Shown here one piece after another: positions 20,224-28,888 of a DNA stretch of 64,000 bases (positions are counted from its first letter, which is position 1; every line of letters starts with the position of its first letter). The notes under the pieces were generated by a model. It was not told where the DNA came from and did not search any database. It saw nothing but the letters and a program-made list of their open reading frames with translations. A program made the translations under genes and the position numbers. The DNA comes from JBAOHV01 sp037045265 (GTDB taxonomy: Bacteria; Actinomycetota; Acidimicrobiia; Acidimicrobiales; Microtrichaceae): positions 55,135-119,134 of the forward strand of contig JBAOHV010000030.1 of the NCBI GenBank assembly GCA_037045265.1, read 5' to 3'.

Positions 20224-21306
20224 GTGGAACGCTTCGGATTCGTCGGACTGCCCAACGCAGGCAAGTCGTCGCTGTACAACGCGCTGGCCGGTGGCGGTGC
20301 TCTGGCCGCGCCGTACGCCTTCGCCACGGTCGATCCCAACATCGGTGTGGCAAAGGTGCCAGACGACCGCCTGGCACGACTGTCCGAGATGAGCGGCTCC
20401 AAGGCCGTGATCCCGGCGAGTGTTCAGTTCGTCGACATCGCCGGACTGGTCGAGGGCGCCGCCCAGGGCGAGGGGCTGGGCAATCGGTTCCTGGCCCACA
20501 TCAGGGAGGTCGACGCGATCGTCTTCGTGCTCAGGGCCTTCGTCGACGTCGACGTTCCCGGCTCGTCGGACCCCGTCGATCAGCTCTCCACCCTCGAGGT
20601 GGAGCTGGTCTACGTGGACCTGGAATCCCTCCAGAAGCAGTCGGAGAAGCGTCGCAAGGCAGCGAGGGTCGACAAGTCCCTGGCCGACGAAGTCGCCGCG
20701 ATGGACGCCGCCATCGCGGCCCTCGAGCAGGGGCGGCCCATCTACAGGGCCCATCTGGATCCAGAGGTGCGGGACCAGCTGAAGGGCTACTTCCTGCTGA
20801 CCGACAAGCCGGCGATGGCGCTGGTCAACCTAGACGAGGAGCAGCTCGAGGACCCCGAGCCGATCCTCGCGCCGGTCCGCGAAGCGTTCGGTGACATCGA
20901 CCCCAACCTGGTGCTCGGGCTCTGCATCCAGCTCGAGGCCGAAGCGGCGATGCTCGACGAGGAGTCCCGCGCCGAGATGCTCGACGCGCTGGGTCTGGGG
21001 GAGGGGGCGCTGCCGAACTTCCTCCAGACCGCCTACCGGATGCTCGGCCTGCGGACCTACTTCACCACCGGCGAGAAGGAGACCCGCGCCTGGACCTTCC
21101 GGGCGGGCTCGAAGGCTCCGCAGGCGGCAGGGGTGATCCACACCGACTTCGAGCGCGGCTTCATCCGGGTCGAGACGATCCAGTGGGACGAACTCCTCGA
21201 CGCCGGCTCGTGGGCGAAGGCCCGTGATGCCGGCACGATGCGCGTCGAGGGCAAGGACTACGAGGTGGCCGACGGCGACGTGGTCGAGTTCCGGTTCAAC
21301 GTCTGA
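20224..21306 (+). CDS. ychF: Ribosome-associated ATPase YchF
   Basis: 360 residues, normal for YchF. The P-loop GLPNAGKSSLYNAL is at ~8. The switch region has FVDIAGLVEGAAQGEGLGNRFLAHIREVDAI, and the G4 position has LVNLDEE, not NKxD, which is why this Obg-family protein prefers ATP. The C-terminal TGS-like domain ends EVADGDVVEFRFNV. The start is GTG 20224 after AGGA at 20213-20216. Known role: universally conserved ATPase that binds ribosomes and modulates start-codon use and oxidative-stress responses. The DUF192 gene starts 7 nt downstream. Confidence 0.95.
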   Translation: MERFGFVGLPNAGKSSLYNALAGGGALAAPYAFATVDPNIGVAKVPDDRLARLSEMSGSKAVIPASVQFVDIAGLVEGAAQGEGLGNRFLAHIREVDAIVFVLRAFVDVDVPGSSDPVDQLSTLEVELVYVDLESLQKQSEKRRKAARVDKSLADEVAAMDAAIAALEQGRPIYRAHLDPEVRDQLKGYFLLTDKPAMALVNLDEEQLEDPEPILAPVREAFGDIDPNLVLGLCIQLEAEAAMLDEESRAEMLDALGLGEGALPNFLQTAYRMLGLRTYFTTGEKETRAWTFRAGSKAPQAAGVIHTDFERGFIRVETIQWDELLDAGSWAKARDAGTMRVEGKDYEVADGDVVEFRFNV

Positions 21307-21313
21307 GCTGACG

Positions 21314-21664
21314 ATGGACGAGGACCCCGGGCTCAGATGCGACGGCTGGCTGGTCCAAGGAGCAACCGTGCTCGCGAGCGCCTGCGTCGCCGCGACGCGT
21401 TCCGAACGCCGCCGCGGTCTGCTCGGTCGGGACCGAATTGACGGTGTCCTGGTGCTGCCGGTGCGCTCCGTTCACACCTTCGGGATGAGGGTCCCGATCG
21501 ACGTCGCATTCTGTGACGGCGACGGCCGGGTCCTGCGCCTGGCGACCGTCCAGCCGTGGCGGGTCGCCACCAGCTGGAGGGCCCAGAAGGTGGTGGAGGC
21601 GGCAGCGGGAGCGTTCGAGACCTGGGGCGTAGGACCGGGTTCGGTGCTGGAGGTCCGCACATGA
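21314..21664 (+). CDS. DUF192 family protein
   Basis: 116 residues with the DUF192 core: RGLLGRDRIDGVLVLPVRSVHTFGMRVPIDVAFCDGDGRVL, then ATSWRAQKVVEAAAGAFETWGVGPGSVLEV. The HTFGM(R/K)xPID motif is the family hallmark. No signal peptide is visible, unlike many DUF192 members. It is translationally coupled to rsmI: its TGA overlaps the ATG (ATGA). Function unknown; the fold is a small beta-rich domain. Confidence 0.85.
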   Translation: MDEDPGLRCDGWLVQGATVLASACVAATRSERRRGLLGRDRIDGVLVLPVRSVHTFGMRVPIDVAFCDGDGRVLRLATVQPWRVATSWRAQKVVEAAAGAFETWGVGPGSVLEVRT

Positions 21665-22509
21665 GCGGTCGGCTCGTCCTGGTGGGCACGCCGATCGGCA
21701 ACCTGGCCGATCTGACTCCACGAGCAGCGGCGGCCTTCGCCTCGGCATCGGTGCTGGCATGTGAGGACACCCGGCGCACGGGTCGCTTGCTCGCCCACCT
21801 GGGGGTGACGGTCCCCAAGCTGGTCCGCCTGGACGAGCACACCGAGGAGTCGGTGGCGCCTTGGCTCCTGTCGCTGGTCGCCGGCGGCGACGTCGTCGCG
21901 GTGGCGAGCGACGCCGGCATGCCCGGACTCTCTGATCCAGGTGCCCGGATCGCGTCGATGGCGCGTGAACAGGACCTGATCGTCGAGGTCGTTCCCGGGC
22001 CCTTCGCCGCCGCGGTGGCGATCGTCGGTAGCGGCCTGCTCGACCCCAGTGGCCGCTTCTGCTTCGAAGGCTTCCTGCCGCGCAAGGGGGTGGCACGTGA
22101 GCGTCGTGTCGCCGAGCTCGTAGAGGAACGACGCACGATCGTGCTCTACGAGGCGCCGCACCGTCTGGCGCGCACCATCGGTGATCTTGCCGACTCGTTG
22201 GGAGGCGAACGTCGGGTGGCGTTGTGCCGCGAGCTGACAAAGCTGCATGAGGAGACGTGGGTCGGCACGCTCACCGCAGCGATCGACCGGTGTTCACGGG
22301 TCGAACCAAGAGGTGAGTACGTGCTGGTCGTCGAGGGCGCGCCGGCACCGGTCGGTGTCGACGACGACGAGGTCGTCGGCGCGCTCCGGGCCGCGCTCGC
22401 CGACGGTGCCAGCCGGCGCGACGCGGCCGCTTCGGTCGCCACCGCACTCGACGTCGCCCCCAACAGGGTCAAGCGGCTGCTCAACGAGAGCGACCGGAAC
22501 AGCGGCTGA
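21661..22509 (+). CDS. rsmI: 16S rRNA (cytidine1402-2'-O)-methyltransferase RsmI
   Basis: 282 residues of the tetrapyrrole-methylase fold. N-terminal LVLVGTPIGNLADLTPRAAAAF, then ACEDTRRTGRLLAHLGV, the SAM-site DAGMPGLSDPGARIASMA, and GRFCFEGFLPRKGVARERRV, which is specific for RsmI. The C-terminal helical extension (RRDAAASVATALDVAPNRVKRLLNES) is also typical. It methylates C1402 in the 30S decoding centre with SAM. Start ATG 21661 overlaps the DUF192 stop. Confidence 0.95.
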   Translation: MSGRLVLVGTPIGNLADLTPRAAAAFASASVLACEDTRRTGRLLAHLGVTVPKLVRLDEHTEESVAPWLLSLVAGGDVVAVASDAGMPGLSDPGARIASMAREQDLIVEVVPGPFAAAVAIVGSGLLDPSGRFCFEGFLPRKGVARERRVAELVEERRTIVLYEAPHRLARTIGDLADSLGGERRVALCRELTKLHEETWVGTLTAAIDRCSRVEPRGEYVLVVEGAPAPVGVDDDEVVGALRAALADGASRRDAAASVATALDVAPNRVKRLLNESDRNSG

Positions 22510-22604
22510 TGCCACCCAGGCGCACACCGCCGTTGCGTGACGGTCGGCAGCTCGGCCGTGGTGACGCCCTTCTCCGTCTGGTGTGCACTCTGGGCGCAGT
22601 GTCC

Positions 22605-22610
22605 TAGTTT
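22605..22610 (+). promoter_or_regulatory. -10 box TAGTTT for PfkB kinase gene
   Basis: TAGTTT ends 9 nt before ATG 22620 with no SD, implying a leaderless or near-leaderless mRNA. The rest of 22510-22604 shows nothing further. Confidence 0.45.
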
Positions 22611-22619
22611 GGCGCCCCG

Positions 22620-23630
22620 ATGAACGACGCTGCTCTCACTCCGGCCGAACTCGACGTGATCGGGATCGGCAACGCACTGGTCGACGTGATCAGCCACGAG
22701 GACGACGGGTTCGTCGACCGACTCGGTGTCCCGAAGGGCGCGATGACGCTGATCGACGAGCAGCGTGCGAGCGAGATCTACGACTCGATGGGAGCGGCGA
22801 TCGAGATCTCCGGCGGTTCTGCGGCGAACACGATCGTCGGGGTTGCCGCACTCGGCGGCGCGTCGCGCTACATCGGCAAGGTGCGCAACGACCAGCTCGG
22901 GGCCGTCTTCGCCCACGACATCCGTGCCACCGGCGTCCACTACGACGTCGCTGCGGCCACGGTGGGACCGTCGACGGGCTGCTGCCTGGTGGTCGTGACG
23001 CCCGACGCACAGCGCACCATGAACACCTACCTGGGCGCGTCGGTGCACCTGGACCCCGGCGACATCGACGCTGCCGCGATCCGCTCGGCCAAGGTGCTGT
23101 ACCTCGAGGGCTACCTCTTCGATCCGCCCGAAGCACAAGAAGCGTTCCGCCTGGCTGCGGGCCACGCCAACGACTCCGGTCGTGCCGTGGCGCTCACACT
23201 CAGCGACGGGTTCTGCGTCGACCGTCACCGCGACGCCTTCCTCGCGATGGTCGAGCACCACGTCGACATCCTCTTCGCCAACGAGGACGAGATCCTCTCG
23301 CTCTACCAGACAGACTCGTTCGACGAGGCGGCGCAGAGGGTCCGTCGCCACGGGGCGATCGCCGTGTTGACACGCTCCGAGAAGGGGTCGGTCATAGTCA
23401 CCGAGGACGACCTGATCGAGGTTGCCGCGCATCCGATCGACGAGCTGGTCGACACCACCGGTGCCGGCGATCTCTACGCGGCCGGATTCCTGTTCGGCTA
23501 CAGCCGGGGTATGGACCTGGCCATCTGCGGGGAGCTCGGTTCCCTTGCCGCAGCCGAGGTCATCTCGCACGTCGGCGCTCGCCCACAGGCAGATCTGGCC
23601 GAGCTCGCGGCCGGCCTGCTCGGTGGTTGA
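22620..23630 (+). CDS. PfkB family sugar/nucleoside kinase, adenosine-kinase-like
   Basis: 336 residues. N-terminal VIGIGNALVDVISHEDDGFV and the substrate-side GG motif ISGGSAANTIVGVAALGGASRYIGKV are present. The C-terminal DTTGAGDLYAAGFLFGYSRGMDL carries the catalytic Asp and anion hole. The NEDE-like block FANEDEILSLYQTDSF is also present. Adenosine kinase or ribokinase-type specificity is most likely from overall resemblance, but the substrate is not certain. The next gene starts within its last codons. Confidence 0.85.
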   Translation: MNDAALTPAELDVIGIGNALVDVISHEDDGFVDRLGVPKGAMTLIDEQRASEIYDSMGAAIEISGGSAANTIVGVAALGGASRYIGKVRNDQLGAVFAHDIRATGVHYDVAAATVGPSTGCCLVVVTPDAQRTMNTYLGASVHLDPGDIDAAAIRSAKVLYLEGYLFDPPEAQEAFRLAAGHANDSGRAVALTLSDGFCVDRHRDAFLAMVEHHVDILFANEDEILSLYQTDSFDEAAQRVRRHGAIAVLTRSEKGSVIVTEDDLIEVAAHPIDELVDTTGAGDLYAAGFLFGYSRGMDLAICGELGSLAAAEVISHVGARPQADLAELAAGLLGG

Positions 23631-24780
23631 GCAGCGGTCGGCGTTCCGCGCGTCGACCGCGACGCTGATCGCGCTGGCACTCAGCCTCGCTGTCCTGCTG
23701 GTCGGATCGGTCAGGTTCGCCCGCTACGACTGGTCGGGGCTGCCGCTGGCACGTGGTCCGCTCTCCCAGGAACGGGTCGTCAGCGTGGAGTGCACCGAGC
23801 ACATCAGGGCGTACGTCACCTCGTCGGGCCGCACCATCTCACCGATGACGGTCGACGAACAGCAGTACCTGTCGATCGTGCGCTTCATGGACGGAACCCC
23901 GGCACATGACCTGCACGTCAGCTGCCTGCTGGCACCGTTCACGAATCGTCCGGTGATGCCGTGGTTGGCCTCGAAGCTGCCCGTCGACGAGGCCGTCGGC
24001 CTGGGGTTGGTCAACGTAGCGATGACGCTGGTCGCGACGTGGGCGGTCGTCTTCACCCTCCGGGCACAGCGACGGTCGGTGCGCTCGACCGCGCTCGCCG
24101 CCACGTTGTTCGCGCTGAGCTGGAACACGCTCATGTTCGGCTCGGGCCTGCTTGTCGACTCCGGTGGCGTCGCCCTCGTGGCGCTGTGCTGGTTGGCGTT
24201 GGCGAGCCGACGCCCATGGTGGGTACCCGCACTCCTCCTGCTGTCGTACCCGCTCAAGGAGACGATCGCCCTGGTTGTGCTGGGGCCTCTGGTCGCGTGG
24301 TGCTGGAACGAGGTGGCCGAGGCTCGACGGACCCGTGCCGGCGCCCTGGCACTGCTCGCGGCAGCAGTTGTCGCGGCTTTCGCATCGATTCCGATAGCGC
24401 ACTTGTGGGCCCCGGAGAGCGCCGCGACGTGGCCCCTGTCGCCGAGCCTCGGGGCTCTTGTCAACAACCTGTTGTCACCGATCGGGCTGGTCACCTTCTT
24501 GATCGGAGTGGGCCCGCTGTACGTCCCGGCGCTGTTGGCCCTGCGTGATCGACTCCGGTCCAAGCCGGTGATGACGGCCCTGCTCGACCCGGCGGTGGTG
24601 GGTGTTGCGCTCACCGGCGTCCTGGTGCTGTGGGTCACGCTGGCGGCGGACCTGAGCTCACGCTTCGCCTGGGTCGGTACTCCGTTCGCGGCATCACTGG
24701 CGGCGGTCTGGTTCGAGTCCGACAAGGTCGGCGAGTGGTTGGCGCGCATCGGTGGGCGAGGGGACGCGGCGAGCACATGA
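23623..24780 (+). CDS. Polytopic membrane protein, possible GT-C glycosyltransferase
   Basis: About 385 residues from GTG 23623, overlapping the kinase stop by 8 nt. An N-terminal helix (LIALALSLAVLLVGSVRFARY) leads to a large first loop with an acidic MTVDEQQYLSIVRFMDG and RPVMPWLASKLP. About eight more helices follow. Helix count and the DE motif in the first external loop are what GT-C glycosyltransferases show, but no specific family is recognisable. The neighbourhood (polysaccharide ligase fusion next) supports a role in surface glycans (inference). Confidence 0.65.
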   Translation: MVEQRSAFRASTATLIALALSLAVLLVGSVRFARYDWSGLPLARGPLSQERVVSVECTEHIRAYVTSSGRTISPMTVDEQQYLSIVRFMDGTPAHDLHVSCLLAPFTNRPVMPWLASKLPVDEAVGLGLVNVAMTLVATWAVVFTLRAQRRSVRSTALAATLFALSWNTLMFGSGLLVDSGGVALVALCWLALASRRPWWVPALLLLSYPLKETIALVVLGPLVAWCWNEVAEARRTRAGALALLAAAVVAAFASIPIAHLWAPESAATWPLSPSLGALVNNLLSPIGLVTFLIGVGPLYVPALLALRDRLRSKPVMTALLDPAVVGVALTGVLVLWVTLAADLSSRFAWVGTPFAASLAAVWFESDKVGEWLARIGGRGDAAST

Positions 24781-24865
24781 GCTGACCCGGCTGCTACCAC
24801 GGCCACCGGCGACGGTAGCCTTGGACGCTGGGCACCCGGGTGGGTGCTGGACCCAGGACCACGGC

Positions 24866-27691
24866 TTGCAGACGATCGAACGACCTCCATCGCCGGCACG
24901 GCCGCAGCTGCCCTGGACCACGGTCGCAGGGGTGGCCGCCGGTGTGCTGATGGTGCCGCTGCTGCTGCTGGCGGTGTTCAGCAAGTGGGGTGTGCTGATC
25001 CTCGTGCTCGTGGCGCTCACGGTCGGGCTCGGGATCTGGGTCTGGCAACGGGGCTTCGTGTTCATCGAGATCGTGGCGTTCCTGATCCACTTCGACGGGC
25101 TCGGGGCGGGTCAGATACGCATGGGACGGATCATCGCGGCGATCGCCGCCGTGGTGATCGTGGTGAGGCTCGTCAAGGGTTGGCGACCGCCTGCGGTGCC
25201 CGTACGGCATTGGGGGCCCGTGTGGGCGCTGGCGGTGTGGGCGACGTTCACCGGGCTGTGGTCGATGGAGCTGGGCGCCTACTTCTACACGTTCGGGGTG
25301 TTCGGGCTCGGGGTCGCCTACTTCTGTGTCACCGCAATGCTCATCGACAGCCACCGGCTGGTTCAGCAGTTCCTGCGGGCCTACTGGGTGGGTGGTCTGT
25401 TCGGGTCGGCGGCGGGGATCCTGGCGCTGTTCCTTGGTACACGTTCGGTGGGCTTCGGTGCGGACCCCAACTTCTTCGGGCTCGTGCAGGCGTCGATGAT
25501 CCCGTTGACCGTCTACTACCGGCGTCACGCCACGAGTCGCGAAGCGGAGTGGTTCTACACGGTCACGCTGGCGGTGGTGCTGGCCGGGGCAGCGGGCGCG
25601 GGCAGCCGCTCGGGTCTGATCGGTGGAGCGATCGCGATCGTCGCGACGATGGTGACCCGCCCGGGTCTTGGTGCCGGCCGACGTGCCATGGTCGGTGTCG
25701 GCGCTGTCTTCCTGGCGGGAATCGCCTTCCTCGTCGGCTTCATCGCCAATCCGAGCAACCTCGACCGCGGCTTGACCGGCGACCGCGGCGCCGGCCGCCT
25801 GGATCTGTGGACCACGGCGATCGCTCTGATCGAGCGCCAGCCGCTGTTCGGCCACGGCTTCGGTCAGCTCAAGGCCCTGATCCCAGCGAACCTGCTGTTG
25901 ACGCCGGGCAGCCAGATGCTCAACGACCTGCGCTCGGACGTCTCCGCGCACAACACCTGGCTCGACACCACCGGCGACCTCGGTCTGGTCGGCCTGTTCA
26001 TCTTCGTGACGATCTTCGTGGTCGCGTTGATCGGCTTCGTGCGGCCCCGGTGGCTGCAGACCCGTGAGCTGTCGACGACCCTGTTCGTGATGATGCTCCC
26101 GGTGTTGTCCGGGTCGTTCTTCCTTCCGCTTCTCAACAACAAGCTCGCCTGGGGGCTGATCGGTCTGTCGGCGACGTTGCAGGTTCCGTCGGTCCAGTCG
26201 CGCTGGAGTGGGATGCTGCGCGGTGGCGAGAACGCCGAAGCCGACCTACGCCCAGCCCTGATCTCCGGCACCGCCAGCGAGACCGGCCTGGAGCTCGAAC
26301 CCGCCAGTGCAGTGCCGCGGCGTCCGGGGGAGCGCCCTGAGTCGCCTGGCGAAGAGGTTTGGGAGCCGGTCGAGCTCGCACGCTGGGACCTTCGGCTCGG
26401 CCGGCGCCAGCGGGGCGTCATCGTCGCGGTCGCAGTGGCCGGCGCACTGGTGGCGGCGATCGTCGGATCTGCCAAGGAGACGACCTACACGACCACCTAC
26501 AGCCTGTGGGTACCACGGCTGGACGGCAGCCTCGGTGTGCCGTGGGTGCCGTTCGACCAGCAGCAGTTCCAGTCGGTGCTCACGATGGGCGTGTCAGGGG
26601 CGTACGCATCGGAGCTGCGCGAGCAGGCATCTCTGGACCTGTCAGTTCCCGAGGTGCGCGAGCGGCTCGACGCGACGCGCCCCCGGATGGGCAACCTGGT
26701 CGAGATCTCCTACACCGACTCCGACCGGTCGAACGTCGAGGCGGTCATGGAGGTCCAGCGTCAGGCTTTCGATGCTGTCCACCAGTCCGTTCGCGACGCG
26801 TCCTCGCCTCAGGCCGAGGACGAGGTCAGACCCGCTATCCCGGGGGAGTCACGGGTCTACAGCGGTCCCACCTACCTCGACCCGTACGGCTTGGCGCGCT
26901 TCACGGTCAACTCGCCCCGAACGGGCTGGTACGTGTTCGTGGGCTCGGTCAGCGCCGGCCTGGTCGCGCTCGGAGCGATGTTGGCCGGTCAGCGACGGGC
27001 CCGCGTGACCAGCACCGATGACCTGGGTCGACTGGTCGGTTGTCCGGTTTGGTCCCACGTCGGTTTCAACGGTCGTCACGCCCGCGGGGTGCACGACCAG
27101 TTGGCCCAGGTGCTCGCGACGATCGTCTCCTCCACCCGTGACCTGCCGCGCCACATAGTGGTGGCATCGGCGCAGCGTTCATCGGCGAACCAGGACGTGC
27201 TGCTGGGACTCGCCGCCGAGGTGGTCGCCCGTGGCGGTAGGGCCCTCGTGGTCGACGCGGATGTCGAACATCAGAGGCTCTCCATGCGTTTGGCCGGGAG
27301 CGGCCACGCGGGGTTCGTGGACGTCGGCGATGATGTGGACCTGGCCGGCACCATCCACCGCGTCTCGCTTTGGCGTCTGCCCCGCCACGCTCGTCGAAGG
27401 ATGGGCGACGGGGTCGAGCACCTCCGCTTCATCGCTGCTGGCCGCCGTCGCGGGGCACCCAGGTCCTATCCGCTGCGCGACCTTGACCGCATCGACTCCG
27501 ATGTGGTGGTGCTGATCCTCGCACCGCCACTGATGGGAAGTCGGCCGGTGGCGGCGCTGCTGGGTTGGGCCGACTCCGTCGTCATCGTCGCGGAGGCCGG
27601 TCGAACGGCGACGGTGGATGTGGAGAATGCTGCGGACAGCATCCATTCCTTCAGCGTCGCTCCGGCCGGCGTGGTGCTCGTCGATGGCTGA
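24866..27691 (+). CDS. Fusion: O-antigen ligase/polymerase (Wzy_C) + Wzz-like + degenerate tyrosine-kinase-type ATPase
   Basis: About 941 residues from TTG 24866, chosen because AGGA ends 7 nt upstream. An in-frame GTG at 24752 is an alternative. Residues ~15-440 hold about eleven helices and the Wzy_C signature near TGDRGAGRLDLWTTAIALIERQPLFGHGFG. After a hydrophilic linker, a Wzz-type unit has two helices (VIVAVAVAGALVAAIVGSA and YVFVGSVSAGLVALGAMLA) flanking a periplasmic domain. The last ~220 residues are a BY-kinase-like ATPase fold: the Walker A' strand ALVVDADVEHQRL is intact, but the P-loop position reads VVASAQRSSANQDVLLGLA and lacks the Lys. Polymerase and chain-length control are thus in one polypeptide. 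The tatD start overlaps its end. Confidence 0.85.
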   Translation: MQTIERPPSPARPQLPWTTVAGVAAGVLMVPLLLLAVFSKWGVLILVLVALTVGLGIWVWQRGFVFIEIVAFLIHFDGLGAGQIRMGRIIAAIAAVVIVVRLVKGWRPPAVPVRHWGPVWALAVWATFTGLWSMELGAYFYTFGVFGLGVAYFCVTAMLIDSHRLVQQFLRAYWVGGLFGSAAGILALFLGTRSVGFGADPNFFGLVQASMIPLTVYYRRHATSREAEWFYTVTLAVVLAGAAGAGSRSGLIGGAIAIVATMVTRPGLGAGRRAMVGVGAVFLAGIAFLVGFIANPSNLDRGLTGDRGAGRLDLWTTAIALIERQPLFGHGFGQLKALIPANLLLTPGSQMLNDLRSDVSAHNTWLDTTGDLGLVGLFIFVTIFVVALIGFVRPRWLQTRELSTTLFVMMLPVLSGSFFLPLLNNKLAWGLIGLSATLQVPSVQSRWSGMLRGGENAEADLRPALISGTASETGLELEPASAVPRRPGERPESPGEEVWEPVELARWDLRLGRRQRGVIVAVAVAGALVAAIVGSAKETTYTTTYSLWVPRLDGSLGVPWVPFDQQQFQSVLTMGVSGAYASELREQASLDLSVPEVRERLDATRPRMGNLVEISYTDSDRSNVEAVMEVQRQAFDAVHQSVRDASSPQAEDEVRPAIPGESRVYSGPTYLDPYGLARFTVNSPRTGWYVFVGSVSAGLVALGAMLAGQRRARVTSTDDLGRLVGCPVWSHVGFNGRHARGVHDQLAQVLATIVSSTRDLPRHIVVASAQRSSANQDVLLGLAAEVVARGGRALVVDADVEHQRLSMRLAGSGHAGFVDVGDDVDLAGTIHRVSLWRLPRHARRRMGDGVEHLRFIAAGRRRGAPRSYPLRDLDRIDSDVVVLILAPPLMGSRPVAALLGWADSVVIVAEAGRTATVDVENAADSIHSFSVAPAGVVLVDG

Positions 27692-28508
27692 TCAGGTCCG
27701 GTCCGGGCCTCTCCGGTGGGTCGACAACCACTGCCACCCCGGGGTGGGAGCGCGAGGCGCCGACCCCGAACCGCTCGAGGACGTGCTCGACGACGCCCGT
27801 TCCCACGGGGTGATCGCCATGGTCGTGGTGGGGACCGACGTCGCGAGCTCCAGGCGGTGCATCGACTCGGCCCGTCTGCACCACGACCTGTGGGCGACCG
27901 CCGGCGTGCACCCCCACGACGCGACCGAGGGCACCCACGAACTGCGCGACCTTGTGGCAGAGGCGCGCAGCGTCGACGCCGAGACGGGGCGCAAGCTCGT
28001 CGCGATCGGCGAATGCGGCCTCGACTACCACTACGACCACTCGCCGCGGCCGCTCCAACGGGAGGCGTTCGCTGAACAGGTGGCGCTGGCACACGAGGTC
28101 GGCCTACCGCTGGTGATCCACACCCGTGACGCCTGGGACGACACCTTCGCGGTGCTCGACGAGATCGGGATGCCGCCCCGAACCGTGTTCCACTGCTTCA
28201 CCGGTGGACCTGGTGAAGCCCAGCGGTGCCTGGAACGAGGGGCCGTGCTGTCGGTCAGCGGCATCGTCACCTTCCCGGGTGCCGCCGAGTTGCGTGCAGC
28301 GGTCGCCGAGGCCCCCCTGGAACGCTTGATGGTCGAGACCGACTCCCCCTACCTGGCACCGGTTCCTCACCGCGGCAAGGCAAACCGGCCGGCGTGGGTG
28401 GCCCACGTCGGCGCCGGCGTGGCCGAGCTGCACGGGGTGGAGGTGTCCGAGGTGGCCCGGGTCACGACGGCCAACGCGATCGGGTTCTACTCCCTGGACC
28501 TGGTGTGA
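27684..28508 (+). CDS. tatD: TatD family metal-dependent DNase
   Basis: 274 residues. The metal-binding VDNHCHPG (H-x-H), ATAGVHPHDA, IGECGLDYHYDHSP, LPLVIHTRDAWDD, VFHCFTGGPGEA and the terminal METDSPYLAPVPHRGKAN are all in the order expected for TatD. Known activity: 3'-5' exonuclease or hydrolase acting on DNA ends. The ATG lies inside the last codons of the ligase fusion, 8 nt of overlap. It opens the conserved tatD-X-ksgA-ispE block. Confidence 0.93.
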   Translation: MADQVRSGPLRWVDNHCHPGVGARGADPEPLEDVLDDARSHGVIAMVVVGTDVASSRRCIDSARLHHDLWATAGVHPHDATEGTHELRDLVAEARSVDAETGRKLVAIGECGLDYHYDHSPRPLQREAFAEQVALAHEVGLPLVIHTRDAWDDTFAVLDEIGMPPRTVFHCFTGGPGEAQRCLERGAVLSVSGIVTFPGAAELRAAVAEAPLERLMVETDSPYLAPVPHRGKANRPAWVAHVGAGVAELHGVEVSEVARVTTANAIGFYSLDLV

Positions 28509-28545
28509 GTTCCAGAACCCGGGCCGGGGGAACGGCGGGGCAGCG

Positions 28546-28887
28546 ATGATCGACACCTGGCACCTGCCACCACCGAGGATCATGGCCGGGGTCGCAGTCA
28601 CGCTGCTCGCGGTGCTCGTACTTGGACTGCGCAGCTACCTGCAGGGCGACGGGGACCCAGGGAGCACCACCACTTCCACCACGACTGGTTCGTCGGCTGA
28701 GGAGACGAGCGAGCCAGCAACGGTCGAGGAGGTGCCGAGCACGTCGATCGTGGTGGCGCCCGACTGGTACCCGAAGCAGTCCAGCCGCTACTCGGACCGC
28801 CGGCCCGTGGTCACGGTGACGACCTTGCCGCCGACGACGACCACCCGTCCTCGTGGTGGCACCTCGTCGAGCGTCGGCGGCGACTGA
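28546..28887 (+). CDS. Small single-span membrane protein with Thr-rich external region
   Basis: 113 residues. One helix (MAGVAVTLLAVLVLGLRSYL) at ~13-32 is followed by an exported-type region dominated by Thr, Ser and Pro (GSTTTSTTTGSSAEETSE, LPPTTTTRPRGGTSS) around a short aromatic/basic core (VVAPDWYPKQSSRYSDRRP). It occupies the position between tatD and ksgA where many actinobacteria encode the resuscitation-promoting factor RpfB. However, no lysozyme-like or G5 domain is present. The Thr-rich parts could be glycosylated (inference). Function unknown. Confidence 0.75.
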   Translation: MIDTWHLPPPRIMAGVAVTLLAVLVLGLRSYLQGDGDPGSTTTSTTTGSSAEETSEPATVEEVPSTSIVVAPDWYPKQSSRYSDRRPVVTVTTLPPTTTTRPRGGTSSSVGGD

Positions 28888-28888
28888 G

